Positions 19,857 to 30,417 of a stretch of 64,000 nucleotides of DNA are shown in pieces; the first letter of the stretch is position 1, and the number at the start of each line of letters is the position of its first letter. The notes under the pieces were generated by a model, which was given only the letters and a program-made list of their open reading frames with translations, searched no databases and was not told the DNA's origin. The stretch covers positions 2,319,001 through 2,383,000 of the forward strand of contig NZ_CP121685.1 of NCBI RefSeq assembly GCF_029760915.1, read 5' to 3'. Source of the DNA: Olleya sp. YS. Lineage in GTDB: Bacteria > Bacteroidota > Bacteroidia > Flavobacteriales > Flavobacteriaceae. The position numbers were made by a program, and so were the translations under genes.

Positions 19857-22800
19857 ATGAAAAAAACTTTTTTCTCTTTTTTGTTATTAATTTTTACTCT
19901 ATCTGCTTTTGCACAAGAGTATACAATAACAGGAAATGTAACTAGTGAACAAGACGGTTTACCTATACCTACGGTTAACATTATAGTCAAAAACACATCC
20001 AATGGAGTTACTACAGATTTTGATGGAAATTACTCTATTAATAATGTACCTCAAAACGCAACTTTAGTTTTTTCTTACGTAGGTTATACTACAAAAGAGG
20101 TTGTCGTAACTAACGGTAACCCAATTAACGTTGCATTATCTGAAGATGTAGAAGCTCTAGAGGAGGTTATTGTAATAGGATATGGATCCCAGAAAAGAAA
20201 AGAGGTTACAGGTGCAGTATCTGTTGTAAGTTCTCAAACTTTAGACGAAATTAAACCAATTAAAGTAGAGCAGGCTCTTCAAGGAACTGTGTCTGGAGTT
20301 AATGTAACAACCCAAGGTGGTGCGCCAGGAGCTGGATTAGATATTCGTATTAGAGGTATTTCTACTAATGGAGCAAATGGACCATTAGTGATTATAGATG
20401 GATACCAAGGTAGTTTAGATATATTAAACCCAAACGACATTGATACTATTACAGTATTAAAAGATGCGCAAGCTGCAATTTATGGTACTGTTGGTGCCAA
20501 TGGTGTAGTTTTAATTACTACTAAAAGTGGTAGAAAAAATCAAGCACCAAAAGTGTCATTTAACTCGTATACTGGATTTCAAGAAACCACAAGAGAATTA
20601 CCATTACTTAATGCAACAGAATATGCTTTATTATTAAATGAAGCTTATGCAGCTGGTGGACAAAACTTACCTTATCCTAATGTTTCAGGATTAGGTGAAG
20701 GAACAGACTGGCAAGGTGAAGTATTCAATAACAATGTACCAATTATTAATCATGATTTTAGCGTTTCTGGAGGATCAGAAAAAATTACATATGCTATAAG
20801 TGGATCACATTTATACCAACAAGGTATTATTGCACCAAAAAAGACAGATTTTAGACGTAATACCGCACGTTTAGCATTAGGAGCTGACATCAGCGATAAA
20901 ATTAATGTTAAAGCTAATGTGATATATACATATTTAGATAGAGATGCTATTAATGATAGTGGTTTAGGATCAGTTTTATTTAACGCCATTAATACACCTG
21001 CTACATTGTCTGCGTTTGATGATAACGGTAATTTTACTTTAGTACCAAGTACACCAGGATTAGGTATCGAAATTATAAATCCATTAGCGCAAATTGATAA
21101 TACATTTAATGATTACGATTTAAGAAAATTAAATGGTACAGTTGCATTAGAGTATGATGTACTTAAAAATGTAAAATTGACTAGTAGAATAGGTTTTAAC
21201 ACAAGTAATAGCGAAGGTAAAAGCTTTGCAAAACAAGTAGATTACGGTGGAAAAGTGTTTGATGTACCAAGAAGTAGTGTATCACAAAATGCTATCAATG
21301 ATAATAATTACTCATTAGATATATTCGGAACTTATAATAACACATTTGCTGATGCACATAAAATTGATTTTACGGTTGGTACAACTGTATTTAAAGAATT
21401 TGGTAACGGGTTATTTGCAACAGGTTATGATGTTCCAAACAACTCATGGGAGTTTGCAGATATTGCTTTAGCTGAAGGGATTAGTGAAGCAAGAGATGTT
21501 GGATCCTATGCTTATGACGAAAGACGATTATCGTTTTTCTCTCGTTTACAATATGATTATAAAGGTAAATATTTATTTTCTGCAATGTTAAGACGCGATT
21601 TATCTACTAAATTTGGACCAAACAATCGTGTGGCTTATTTCCCATCGGTTACAGCTGGTTGGGTTGTGTCAGACGAAACTTTCCTAGAAAACTCAAATAC
21701 TTTAAGCTTTTTAAAATTAAGAGCTAGTTATGGTATTTTAGGTAATGACCAAATACCAAGTAACGGTTTTGCAAGTTTATTAAGTGGTGAAGCAACTTAT
21801 GTGTTTGATGGTGCTTTAGTCAATGGACAAGCATTAGGTGTTTTAGCAAATCCAGATTTACAATGGGAGGAAGCTAAAAAGTTTGACGTTGGTTTAGACT
21901 TAAGACTGTTAAACGATAAATTAGATATTACCGCAGATTATTTTGTTAATACGCGTGACAATTTATTAATTTCAAATATTTCTACTTCAGGTATTACTGG
22001 TACATCTGCTCCAGGTAGTGGATCACCAACGGTAAATGCTGGTAAAGTAGAAAATAAAGGGATTGAATTAGCAATAAACTATAAAGATCAATTATCAGAC
22101 AATTTAAACTTTAGCATTAATTATAATGTAACTTCACTACAAAACGAAGTTTTAGAAGTTAATAACAGTACTGGATTTTTAGAAGGTGGCGGATTTGGTG
22201 TCGGTCAACCTGCTCCATCAAGAATGGAAGTAGGACAGCCAATTGGTTATTTTTACGGATTACAAACAGATGGAATTTTCCAAAACCAAGCAGAGGTAGA
22301 CGCTCATCCATCTCAATCCGCTTTGGGTGCAACTGCTGCTCCTGGAGACATCAGATATGTAGATGCTAATGGTGATGGAGTTATTAATTTTGACGACAGA
22401 ACTAATATTGGAGATCCTATTCCAGATGTAACAATGGGACTTAACTTAAGTTTAAACTATAAAAACTTTGATTTTGTGTTATACACGTTTGCTTCTTTAG
22501 GAAACGATATGGTGCGTAATTACGAACGTACGTTATCCGATGCTAACAAATTAAATTATGTATTGGATAGATGGACAGGAGAAGGAACTAGTAATACTGT
22601 ACCAAGAGTAACTACTGGTGCAACTAGTAATAACGTATTCTCTGAGTTTTTTGTTGAGGATGCATCATTTGTTAGAATTCAAAATCTACAATTAGGATAT
22701 AGCTTACCTGACGAATTTATTAATAAATTAGGGATATCTAAACTAAGAATTTACACTGCAGTTAATAACTTATATACATTTACTAAATATAAAGGTTATG

Positions 22801-22901
22801 ATCCTGGCGCTTCAAGTGGAGCACCAATTGGTGGTGGTATAGACGCTGGTTTTTATCCAATACCTAGAACATATATCTTAGGACTTAATCTTAACTTTTA
22901 A
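19857..22901 (+). CDS. SusC/RagA family TonB-linked outer-membrane transporter
   Basis: The 1014-residue protein imports oligosaccharides across the outer membrane, opened by TonB and capped by SusD. It has a signal peptide (MKKTFFSFLLLIF...SAFA), a carboxypeptidase-D regulatory-like domain (about 22-105), a plug (about 115-225) with the SusC signature region LDIRIRGIST and VIIDGY, then a beta-barrel that ends in LNLNF with terminal Phe. Length is normal. SusD follows after 11 bp. Substrate is inferred from the downstream GH16 and GH3 enzymes to be a beta-1,3-glucan. Confidence 0.95.
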   Translation: MKKTFFSFLLLIFTLSAFAQEYTITGNVTSEQDGLPIPTVNIIVKNTSNGVTTDFDGNYSINNVPQNATLVFSYVGYTTKEVVVTNGNPINVALSEDVEALEEVIVIGYGSQKRKEVTGAVSVVSSQTLDEIKPIKVEQALQGTVSGVNVTTQGGAPGAGLDIRIRGISTNGANGPLVIIDGYQGSLDILNPNDIDTITVLKDAQAAIYGTVGANGVVLITTKSGRKNQAPKVSFNSYTGFQETTRELPLLNATEYALLLNEAYAAGGQNLPYPNVSGLGEGTDWQGEVFNNNVPIINHDFSVSGGSEKITYAISGSHLYQQGIIAPKKTDFRRNTARLALGADISDKINVKANVIYTYLDRDAINDSGLGSVLFNAINTPATLSAFDDNGNFTLVPSTPGLGIEIINPLAQIDNTFNDYDLRKLNGTVALEYDVLKNVKLTSRIGFNTSNSEGKSFAKQVDYGGKVFDVPRSSVSQNAINDNNYSLDIFGTYNNTFADAHKIDFTVGTTVFKEFGNGLFATGYDVPNNSWEFADIALAEGISEARDVGSYAYDERRLSFFSRLQYDYKGKYLFSAMLRRDLSTKFGPNNRVAYFPSVTAGWVVSDETFLENSNTLSFLKLRASYGILGNDQIPSNGFASLLSGEATYVFDGALVNGQALGVLANPDLQWEEAKKFDVGLDLRLLNDKLDITADYFVNTRDNLLISNISTSGITGTSAPGSGSPTVNAGKVENKGIELAINYKDQLSDNLNFSINYNVTSLQNEVLEVNNSTGFLEGGGFGVGQPAPSRMEVGQPIGYFYGLQTDGIFQNQAEVDAHPSQSALGATAAPGDIRYVDANGDGVINFDDRTNIGDPIPDVTMGLNLSLNYKNFDFVLYTFASLGNDMVRNYERTLSDANKLNYVLDRWTGEGTSNTVPRVTTGATSNNVFSEFFVEDASFVRIQNLQLGYSLPDEFINKLGISKLRIYTAVNNLYTFTKYKGYDPGASSGAPIGGGIDAGFYPIPRTYILGLNLNF

Positions 22902-22912
22902 TTATAAAGACT

Positions 22913-24376
22913 ATGAAAAATATAAAATACATAATAGCGTCATTAGCTCTTTTAATTACTATTGCTTGTACAGATGATTTTATTGATCGTGATACTGTAT
23001 ATTCAATTGATTCTGAAAATTATTTCAATTCAGAAAGTGATTATTATAATGCATTAATTGGTGCTTACGATTTATTGCAATCAAGTTACGTTAATGTACT
23101 TCTTGGAGAAATTGCGTCAAACAACACATTATGTGGAGGTGAAAGTGCAACAGATGTTATTGGTTTTCAACAAATCGATGATATGATTCACACACCAGTA
23201 AACAGTAATTTAAAAGACGTTTGGAATTGGATGTTTGCTGGTGTAAACAGAGCAAACTATATCATGGAGTTTCAGGACAAAACAAACTTTCCTGGAAAAG
23301 AAATCATAATTGCAGAAACACGCTTTTTAAGAGCTTACTATTATTTTGAACTTGTTAAATGGTTTGGACCAGTGCCACTTAAAGAGACACGTTTTGAATT
23401 AGGAGATGAAACCTCTATCCCAAGAGCTCCTGTGTCACAAGTTTATGCATTAATTGAAGCAGATTTACAATATGCAGTAGATAATTTAGATTATACAGCT
23501 CCTCAAGTTGGTCGTGTAACAAAAGGAGCAGCTCAAGCTTTGCTTGGTAAAGCTTATTTATATCAAGATAAATTTTCTCCAGCAGCTTCAATTTTAGAAA
23601 CTTTAATATTAGAAGGACCTTACGATTTAGTAACAGATTACGATACCATTTTTGAAAATGAAGGAGAAAACGGAATTGAATCTGTTTTTGAAGTTCAATA
23701 CACAGATGTAGAAGGTGCTGGATTTGGATGTTTACAATGTAGCGAAGGTAATGTCGCAGTTGGGTTTAGTGGTGTTAGAAATTACAATGGACCATTATTC
23801 ACCTCTGGATTCAGTTTTAATGTGCCTACACAAGACGTAGTGGACGAATTTGAGCCAGGAGATAACAGAAAAGACGTTGCAATTTTAGATATCGAAGCAT
23901 GGGCAACATCAACAGGTGCTAGTTTTGGAACAGGATATGAACATACAGGATATTTTAACAGAAAATATCTTCCACGTGTAAGAAGTTCACAAGCACAAGG
24001 TGATTTGAATCTTACAAATCCTAACAATTATAGAGCTATTCGTTTTGCAGATGTTTTATTAATGGCAGCAGAAGCCTTTAATAGAGGAGATATAGACGAC
24101 ACTAAAGCACAAAACTTTTTAAACAGAGTTAGAGAGCGTGCTTTTGGAAACACATCAAATAATATATCCTTAACAGGAACAGCACTTACTAACGCCATCT
24201 ATCATGAGCGTCGTGTAGAGCTAGTTGGAGAAGGACATCACTTTTTTGATTTAGTTAGAACAGGTAGAGGTACTCAAATACCAGGATTTACGCCTAATAA
24301 AAATGAATTATTCCCAATTCCAATTGAAGAAATTCAATTCTCTAACGGAAATTGGCAACAAAACCCAGGATATTAA
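22913..24376 (+). CDS. SusD/RagB family surface glycan-binding lipoprotein
   Basis: This 487-residue lipoprotein (Cys19 after TIA) is the lid of the SusC transporter. The N-terminal helical region carries tetratricopeptide-like helices, including AETRFLRAYYYFELVKWFGPVPL, which is the most conserved block of SusD homologs. The C-terminal block HERRVELVGEGHHFFDLVRTGR followed by LFPIPIEEI is also typical. It forms an obvious pair with SusC, 11 bp upstream. The binding-site aromatic residues cannot be assigned without a structure. Confidence 0.94.
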   Translation: MKNIKYIIASLALLITIACTDDFIDRDTVYSIDSENYFNSESDYYNALIGAYDLLQSSYVNVLLGEIASNNTLCGGESATDVIGFQQIDDMIHTPVNSNLKDVWNWMFAGVNRANYIMEFQDKTNFPGKEIIIAETRFLRAYYYFELVKWFGPVPLKETRFELGDETSIPRAPVSQVYALIEADLQYAVDNLDYTAPQVGRVTKGAAQALLGKAYLYQDKFSPAASILETLILEGPYDLVTDYDTIFENEGENGIESVFEVQYTDVEGAGFGCLQCSEGNVAVGFSGVRNYNGPLFTSGFSFNVPTQDVVDEFEPGDNRKDVAILDIEAWATSTGASFGTGYEHTGYFNRKYLPRVRSSQAQGDLNLTNPNNYRAIRFADVLLMAAEAFNRGDIDDTKAQNFLNRVRERAFGNTSNNISLTGTALTNAIYHERRVELVGEGHHFFDLVRTGRGTQIPGFTPNKNELFPIPIEEIQFSNGNWQQNPGY

Positions 24377-24391
24377 TTAAAAAAAAGAAAA

Positions 24392-26443
24392 ATGAAAAAT
24401 TTAAAGTACATTGTATCTACTCTTTTTGCTGCACTAGTGATTTTTGCTTGTGTGCAAGATGATGACAATACACCAGACACAAATGCTATCACTTCACCAG
24501 TGAATGTATCTGCTTTAGTAACTGTAACTCAAGACAACACAGGATTGGTTACAATTACTCCTTTAGGAGAAGGTGTGGTAAGCTTTCAAGTTAATTATGG
24601 AGATGGTTCAGATTTATCTGAAGTGTTAAACCCAGGAGAAAGTACCCAGCACATTTATGAAGAAGGAACTTACAATGCTATTATTGTTGCTACTGGACTA
24701 AACGGTAAAACAACAACAGCTACACAAGAAGTGGTTGTATCTTTTCAAGCACCACAAAATCTAGTGGTAACTATTGAAAACGATGATACGATTTCTAAAC
24801 AAGTCAATATTGATGCAGATGCAGAGTTTGCTTTGTATTACGAAATCAATTTTGGAGATGGAAGCGAAGTAGTGATGACAAATTTTGACGAGCCTTACAG
24901 CTATCAATATACAGATGCTGGTATTTATACAATTACAGTAACTGCTTTTAGTGCAGGAACAGAAACGACAGTTTATACAGAAGATTTTGAAGTTACAGCA
25001 ATTTTACAACCTATAGCTGCAGCAACAGTACCTCCAGCAAGAGCTCCTAGTGATGTAGTTTCAATTTATTCTAATGCATACACTAATATTGCAAACTCAG
25101 ATTTTTATCCAAATTGGGGACAAACTACAACATTTGTAGAGTTTGATTTAGCAGGAGACACTTCATTACAATACAGTAATTTAAATTATCAAGGTATTCA
25201 GTATGGAGAAGCAGTAGATGTTTCAGCTATGGAATTTTTACACATTGATGTTTGGACAGCAGAAGATGCAGACTTACAAGTATTTCCTATTAGTTTATCT
25301 TCAGGAGAGCAACAAGTAACAGTATCTTTAATTGCTAATCAATGGAATAGTTTTGATATTCCAATTTCAGATTATACAGACCAAGGATTATCAATGAATG
25401 ATATTCACCAATTCAAATTTGTTGGTTCAGGAACTGTTTTTATTGATAATTTATATTATTATAAAGAAGCAACAGCACCATCTAATTTAACTGGAACATG
25501 GAGATTGGCTTCAGAAGCAGGAGCTCTAGGTGTAGGTCCTGCAGTAGGAGATACGTCTTGGTGGAACTGTGATGATGTTTGTGTAGCTGACAGAGCATGT
25601 TACTATGATGATACTTATGTTTTTAATGCAGACGGAACATTTAGTAATGTTTTAGGAGCAGATAGCTGGATTGAAGGTTGGCAAGGTGGAAGTGATTCAT
25701 GTGGTGCACCAGTTGCTCCTCATGATGGATCTAACCCAGCAACTTATACTTTTAATCAAACAGCAGGAACAGTTACACTAAACGGAACTGGTGCTTATTT
25801 AGGTTTAGCTAAAGCTAATAACCAAGGTGAATTACCAAATGTATCAGTACCAAGTTCAATTACTTACAATGTATCATTCGTTGATGCTAATACTATGAAT
25901 GTTAACATTGAATCTGGAGCAGGAGTATTTTGGCAATATAAATTAGTTAGAGATGGAGCAGCTCCTTCACCATTAGCTGGTACTTGGCAAATGGCTAACG
26001 AAGCTGGTGCTTTAGGCGTTGGTCCTGCAGCAGGAGACACATCATGGTGGAATTGTGATGATGTTTGTGTAGCAGATAGAGCATGTTATTATGACGATAC
26101 TTTTGTTTTCGGAACAGATGGTTCTTTTACTAATGTTTTAGGAGCTGATTCTTGGATCGAAGGATGGCAAGGTGGTTCTGACGCATGTGGTACTCCAGTT
26201 GCACCTTACGATGGTTCAGCATCTGCAACATATACTTATGATTCAGGCGCAAATACAGTTACCATCAATGGTACAGGAGCTTACATAGGAATACCTAAGG
26301 CTAACAATCAAGGTGAGTTACCTAACGTATCAGTACCTTCTTCAATAACTTACAATGTAACCTTTATAGATAGTAATACTATAAACGTAAGTATTGAAGC
26401 TGGCGCAGGAGTATTCTGGCAATATAAGCTTGTTAAGCTTTAA
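24392..26443 (+). CDS. PKD-domain surface lipoprotein with CBM-like module and a C-terminal tandem repeat
   Basis: This 683-residue lipoprotein (Cys20) sits in the SusE-like position behind SusD and probably binds glycan at the cell surface. In order: two PKD-like domains (about 45-118 and 122-205, with VNYGDGS and INFGDGS), a CBM-like beta module (about 212-362, PPARAPSDVVSIYS to VFIDNLYYYK), then two nearly identical modules (about 366-522 and 528-683) that share LGVGPA, WWNCDDVCVADRACYYDD and a GVFWQYKLV ending. The CBM-like module recurs three times in the T9SS protein at 31211, and a diverged LGVGPA module occurs in the GH16 enzyme that follows. Glycan binding is inferred from context and not shown. 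Confidence 0.75.
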   Translation: MKNLKYIVSTLFAALVIFACVQDDDNTPDTNAITSPVNVSALVTVTQDNTGLVTITPLGEGVVSFQVNYGDGSDLSEVLNPGESTQHIYEEGTYNAIIVATGLNGKTTTATQEVVVSFQAPQNLVVTIENDDTISKQVNIDADAEFALYYEINFGDGSEVVMTNFDEPYSYQYTDAGIYTITVTAFSAGTETTVYTEDFEVTAILQPIAAATVPPARAPSDVVSIYSNAYTNIANSDFYPNWGQTTTFVEFDLAGDTSLQYSNLNYQGIQYGEAVDVSAMEFLHIDVWTAEDADLQVFPISLSSGEQQVTVSLIANQWNSFDIPISDYTDQGLSMNDIHQFKFVGSGTVFIDNLYYYKEATAPSNLTGTWRLASEAGALGVGPAVGDTSWWNCDDVCVADRACYYDDTYVFNADGTFSNVLGADSWIEGWQGGSDSCGAPVAPHDGSNPATYTFNQTAGTVTLNGTGAYLGLAKANNQGELPNVSVPSSITYNVSFVDANTMNVNIESGAGVFWQYKLVRDGAAPSPLAGTWQMANEAGALGVGPAAGDTSWWNCDDVCVADRACYYDDTFVFGTDGSFTNVLGADSWIEGWQGGSDACGTPVAPYDGSASATYTYDSGANTVTINGTGAYIGIPKANNQGELPNVSVPSSITYNVTFIDSNTINVSIEAGAGVFWQYKLVKL

Positions 26444-26451
26444 TCTATAAA

Positions 26452-28116
26452 ATGAAAAAGATGAAAAATATATTAAAAATAGTTAGCATATTGGTTTTGA
26501 CAGTTCTATTTGTAAACTGTCAAGATGACGAAGCTAATTTTGGAGACATTGTAGCTCCAAATGATTTAACCATCACTGCAGAAATAGTTGGTGTAGATGC
26601 TACTAATCCTAATGGAGATGGTAGCGGATTAGTAGTTTTAAAAGCTACAGCTAATAACGCTATTTCTTATGATTTTGATTTTGGAGATGGTTTAAGTGAA
26701 GTAGTTCCTTCTGGTGAAGTAACACACAGATTTAGTTTAGTTGGTCTTAATACCTACAATGTTGTTGTTAATGCAATAGGCTCTGGTGGTAATAAAACTA
26801 GCGGATCAATTACAATAGACGTCTTTAGTTCTTTTGATGATTTGGATGCTAAACAATTACTAACAGGAGGAGCAGGAAGCTCTAAAACATGGTATTGGGC
26901 AGCAGAAGAAATAGGACACCTAGGTGTTGGACCTGCAAATGGTAGTATTGGAGACGGGTTTTGGTATCCACAATGGTATGCAGCACAACCTTTTGAAAAA
27001 GCAGGTTCTGCAGAAAGTGAATGTATATATACTGATCAATTGATTTTTTCTTTGGATGCTAATAACCAATTAAGCTATCAATTAGATAACAATGGGCAAA
27101 CCTATTTTAATGGTGCTTACGAGTCTGTTGTAGGCGGTTCAGCAGGATATGACTTCTGTTATGATTACGATACATCTGGTACAAGTTTAGTGTCTTTAGC
27201 ACCTACATCTGTAGATTGGAGCGTTGTTCCTGATCCTGCATTTATGTCTAGAGGTACGGTTATGAACTTTTCTGATGGTAACTTTATGGGTTACTATGTA
27301 GGAACTTCTAGTTATGAAATAATAGAGCTCACAGAGTCTATTATGAGAGTTAGGTGTATTGATTTAAATAATACTGATTTAGCTTGGTACCACACATTTA
27401 CAACTCAAGAGCCATCACAAGGACTTGAAACAATCTATACTAATTTAGTTTGGTCTGACGAGTTTGATACAGACGGAGCACCTAATCCAGCAAATTGGAC
27501 CTATGATTTAGGTGCCAGTGGATGGGGAAATCAAGAAGTACAAAACTATACAAACAATTTAGAAAATGCAGAAGTAGCTAATGGTATGCTAAAAATTACA
27601 GCTAAAGCAGCTGGTAGCGGTTATACATCAGCACGTCTTAAATCTGAGGGATTATATGAATTTACGTATGGTCGTGTAGAAGTAAGAGCAAAACTTCCAA
27701 CAGGAGGTGGAACTTGGCCTGCAATTTGGATGTTAGGAGCAGATTACCAAACTAACACTTGGCCAGCTTGTGGTGAAATCGATATTATGGAACATGTTGG
27801 TAACAATCAAAATACCATTTACGGTACCTTACATTATCCTGAAGCTTTTGGAGGTAATGCAGATGGAAGTGAAACAACAGTAGATACTGCTTCAACGGAG
27901 TTTCATAATTACACGGTTGAGTGGACACCTGATGTTATCAAGATAGTTGTTGATGATATGGTTTATCACACATTTGCCAACACTGCAGCAACTCCATTTA
28001 ATAGTGACTTTTTCTTAATCCTTAACATAGCAATGGGTGGAACATTTGGAGGTAATATAGATCCTGCATTCACTGAGTCATCTATGGAAATTGACTATGT
28101 TAGAGTATACCAATAA
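26452..28116 (+). CDS. GH16 endo-beta-1,3-glucanase (laminarinase-like) with PKD domain
   Basis: The 554-residue lipoprotein (Cys23) has a PKD domain (about 30-125, FDFGDG), an uncharacterised LGVGPA module (about 135-318) and a GH16 catalytic domain (about 325-554). The catalytic signature is GEIDIMEHVG: Glu442 nucleophile, Asp444, and Glu447 acid/base; the extra Met in EIDIME is typical of laminarinase-type GH16. WPAIWMLG precedes it. It should cut beta-1,3-glucan at the cell surface into pieces for SusC/D. It begins 9 bp after the PKD lipoprotein gene and abuts the GH3 gene directly. Confidence 0.93.
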   Translation: MKKMKNILKIVSILVLTVLFVNCQDDEANFGDIVAPNDLTITAEIVGVDATNPNGDGSGLVVLKATANNAISYDFDFGDGLSEVVPSGEVTHRFSLVGLNTYNVVVNAIGSGGNKTSGSITIDVFSSFDDLDAKQLLTGGAGSSKTWYWAAEEIGHLGVGPANGSIGDGFWYPQWYAAQPFEKAGSAESECIYTDQLIFSLDANNQLSYQLDNNGQTYFNGAYESVVGGSAGYDFCYDYDTSGTSLVSLAPTSVDWSVVPDPAFMSRGTVMNFSDGNFMGYYVGTSSYEIIELTESIMRVRCIDLNNTDLAWYHTFTTQEPSQGLETIYTNLVWSDEFDTDGAPNPANWTYDLGASGWGNQEVQNYTNNLENAEVANGMLKITAKAAGSGYTSARLKSEGLYEFTYGRVEVRAKLPTGGGTWPAIWMLGADYQTNTWPACGEIDIMEHVGNNQNTIYGTLHYPEAFGGNADGSETTVDTASTEFHNYTVEWTPDVIKIVVDDMVYHTFANTAATPFNSDFFLILNIAMGGTFGGNIDPAFTESSMEIDYVRVYQ

Positions 28117-30417
28117 ATGAAATTAAATAAGTATTGTATATTAGTCTTAGCAGGTCTTCTCATTATTTCATGCAAAACAAATAATGAGAACGACTTAGCT
28201 TTAAACGACATTAAAACGTCTAAAACCTTATCTATAGAAGATAAAGTCGATGCTTTATTAGCAAAAATGACCTTAGAAGAAAAAATAGGTCAGATGAATC
28301 AATATAATGGTTTCTGGGATGTTACAGGACCAGTGCCAAAAGATGGTGATCAAGCTAAAAAGTATGATCATCTACGTAAAGGTTATGTTGGCTCAATGCT
28401 AAATGTTAGAGGTGTAAAAGATGTTAGAGCTGTCCAGAAAATAGCTGTAGAAGAAACACGTCTTGGTATTCCTTTAATTATTGGTTTTGATGTCATTCAT
28501 GGTTATGAAACTTTAAGCCCTATTCCACTTGCCGAATCTGCAAGTTGGGATTTGGAAGCTATTAAAACTTCTGCTCAAATTGCTGCAAAAGAGTCTTCTG
28601 CTGCAGGAATTAACTGGACTTTTGCACCAATGGTTGATATCTCAAGGGACGCACGTTGGGGACGCGTAATGGAAGGTGCAGGAGAAGATACTTACTTAGG
28701 TTCAAAAATAGCAGTTGCAAGAGTTAATGGATTTCAAAGTGACGATTTATCCTCTCATAATTCAATTGCTGCTTGTGCAAAGCATTTTGCAGCTTACGGA
28801 TTTGCAGAGTCAGGTCGCGATTATAATACTGCAGATGTTGGTACTTCAACATTAAATAATATTATTTTACCTCCTTTTAAAGCAGCAAAAGACGCTGGTG
28901 TTAGAACATTCATGAACTCTTTCAACGAATTAAACGGAATTCCTGCAACAGGAGATAAATATTTACAACGTGACATCTTAAAAGAACAATGGGGTTTTGA
29001 CGGATTTGTGGTGTCAGATTGGGGATCTATAACAGAAATGATTGTTCATGGTCATGCAAAAAACGGTAAACACGCAGCAGAAATAGCAGCAAACGCTGGT
29101 TCTGACATGGACATGGAGTCTTATTTATATGTCGAAGAATTAGCAGGTTTAGTTAAAGAAGGCAAAGTAGATGAAAAACTTATTGATGATGCTGCTAGAC
29201 GTATATTAAGAGTCAAGTTTGAATTGGGATTATTTGATGATCCTTACAAATACTTAGATGAAGCTCGTGAAAAAGAAGTCATTGGAAGTCAAGAAATTCA
29301 CGACGCTGCATTAGATATGGCTAAAAAATCTATTGTACTTCTTAAAAATGAAAACAATTTATTACCTCTAAAAAAAGAAGGACAAAAAATTGCTTTAATC
29401 GGTGCTTTAGCTGCAGATAAAACAAGTCCTTTAGGAAGTTGGCGTATTGCTGCAAAAGATAATACAGCAGTTTCTGTTTTAGAAGGTTTAAACCAATATA
29501 CTGGTAATACAGTGACTTACGCAAAAGGTGCTGATGTATCTATAGGTAAAGAAGAATTTGCTTTCGAAATAAAGGTAAACACGTCAGATAGAAGTGGATT
29601 TAATAAGGCTATACAAACAGCTAAACAAGCGGATGTTGTTGTTATGGTTTTAGGCGAACATGGTTTTATGAGTGGAGAAGGAAGAAGTAGAACAGAGTTA
29701 GGTTTACCAGGAGTACAGCAAGAGTTATTAGAAGCAGTGTATAAAGTTAATAAAAACATAGTTTTAGTATTAAATAATGGACGACCACTAACTATTACTT
29801 GGGCTGATGAAAATATACCTGCAATTGTAGAAGCTTGGCAATTAGGTACCCAAAGTGGTAACGCAATTGCTCAAGTTTTGTACGGAGATTATAATCCAAG
29901 TGGAAAACTTCCAATGACGTTTCCTAGACGCGTTGGTCAAGTTCCTATTTACTACAATTACAAAAACACTGGAAGACCTGTTTTACCTGGTAAAGATGTC
30001 GTATTCTGGTCGCATTTTCAAGATGAAAAAAATGATCCTCTTTACGTATTTGGTCATGGACTAAGCTATACAAGTTTCAATTATTCAAATTTAAAAGTTG
30101 ATAATACTTACTCTAATAACGGAAAAGTCATAGTTTCAGTAGACCTTACCAATTCTGGTAAAGTAAAAGGTAAAGAAGTGGTTCAATTGTATATCAGAGA
30201 TTTATATGCTAGTATCACTAGACCTATAAAAGAATTAAAAGGTTTTGAATTAGTAGAATTGGAGCCAGGAGAAACTAAAACTATCCAGTTAACTCTGTCT
30301 AAAGAAGAACTAGGTTTTTTCAATAATCAAGGCGAATTTATTGTTGAAAACGGAAGTTTTGAAGTCTATGTAGGTGGAAGTTCTAAAACATCATTAAAAG
30401 CTGAATTTACCCTATAA
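28117..30417 (+). CDS. GH3 beta-glucosidase (BglX-like) lipoprotein
   Basis: The 766-residue enzyme (lipoprotein signal, Cys19) releases glucose from oligosaccharides produced by the GH16 enzymes. It has the GH3 N-terminal barrel with the nucleophile Asp301 in GFVVSDWGS, KHFAAYG and the second alpha/beta domain (LLPLKKEGQKIALIGALA; VVMVLGEHGFMSGEGRSR), and a C-terminal fibronectin-III-like domain (about 665-766). The architecture and length match BglX-type beta-glucosidases. The ATG follows the GH16 stop with no gap, and its stop overlaps the next ATG (TAATG), so the three enzyme genes are tightly coupled. Confidence 0.95.
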   Translation: MKLNKYCILVLAGLLIISCKTNNENDLALNDIKTSKTLSIEDKVDALLAKMTLEEKIGQMNQYNGFWDVTGPVPKDGDQAKKYDHLRKGYVGSMLNVRGVKDVRAVQKIAVEETRLGIPLIIGFDVIHGYETLSPIPLAESASWDLEAIKTSAQIAAKESSAAGINWTFAPMVDISRDARWGRVMEGAGEDTYLGSKIAVARVNGFQSDDLSSHNSIAACAKHFAAYGFAESGRDYNTADVGTSTLNNIILPPFKAAKDAGVRTFMNSFNELNGIPATGDKYLQRDILKEQWGFDGFVVSDWGSITEMIVHGHAKNGKHAAEIAANAGSDMDMESYLYVEELAGLVKEGKVDEKLIDDAARRILRVKFELGLFDDPYKYLDEAREKEVIGSQEIHDAALDMAKKSIVLLKNENNLLPLKKEGQKIALIGALAADKTSPLGSWRIAAKDNTAVSVLEGLNQYTGNTVTYAKGADVSIGKEEFAFEIKVNTSDRSGFNKAIQTAKQADVVVMVLGEHGFMSGEGRSRTELGLPGVQQELLEAVYKVNKNIVLVLNNGRPLTITWADENIPAIVEAWQLGTQSGNAIAQVLYGDYNPSGKLPMTFPRRVGQVPIYYNYKNTGRPVLPGKDVVFWSHFQDEKNDPLYVFGHGLSYTSFNYSNLKVDNTYSNNGKVIVSVDLTNSGKVKGKEVVQLYIRDLYASITRPIKELKGFELVELEPGETKTIQLTLSKEELGFFNNQGEFIVENGSFEVYVGGSSKTSLKAEFTL

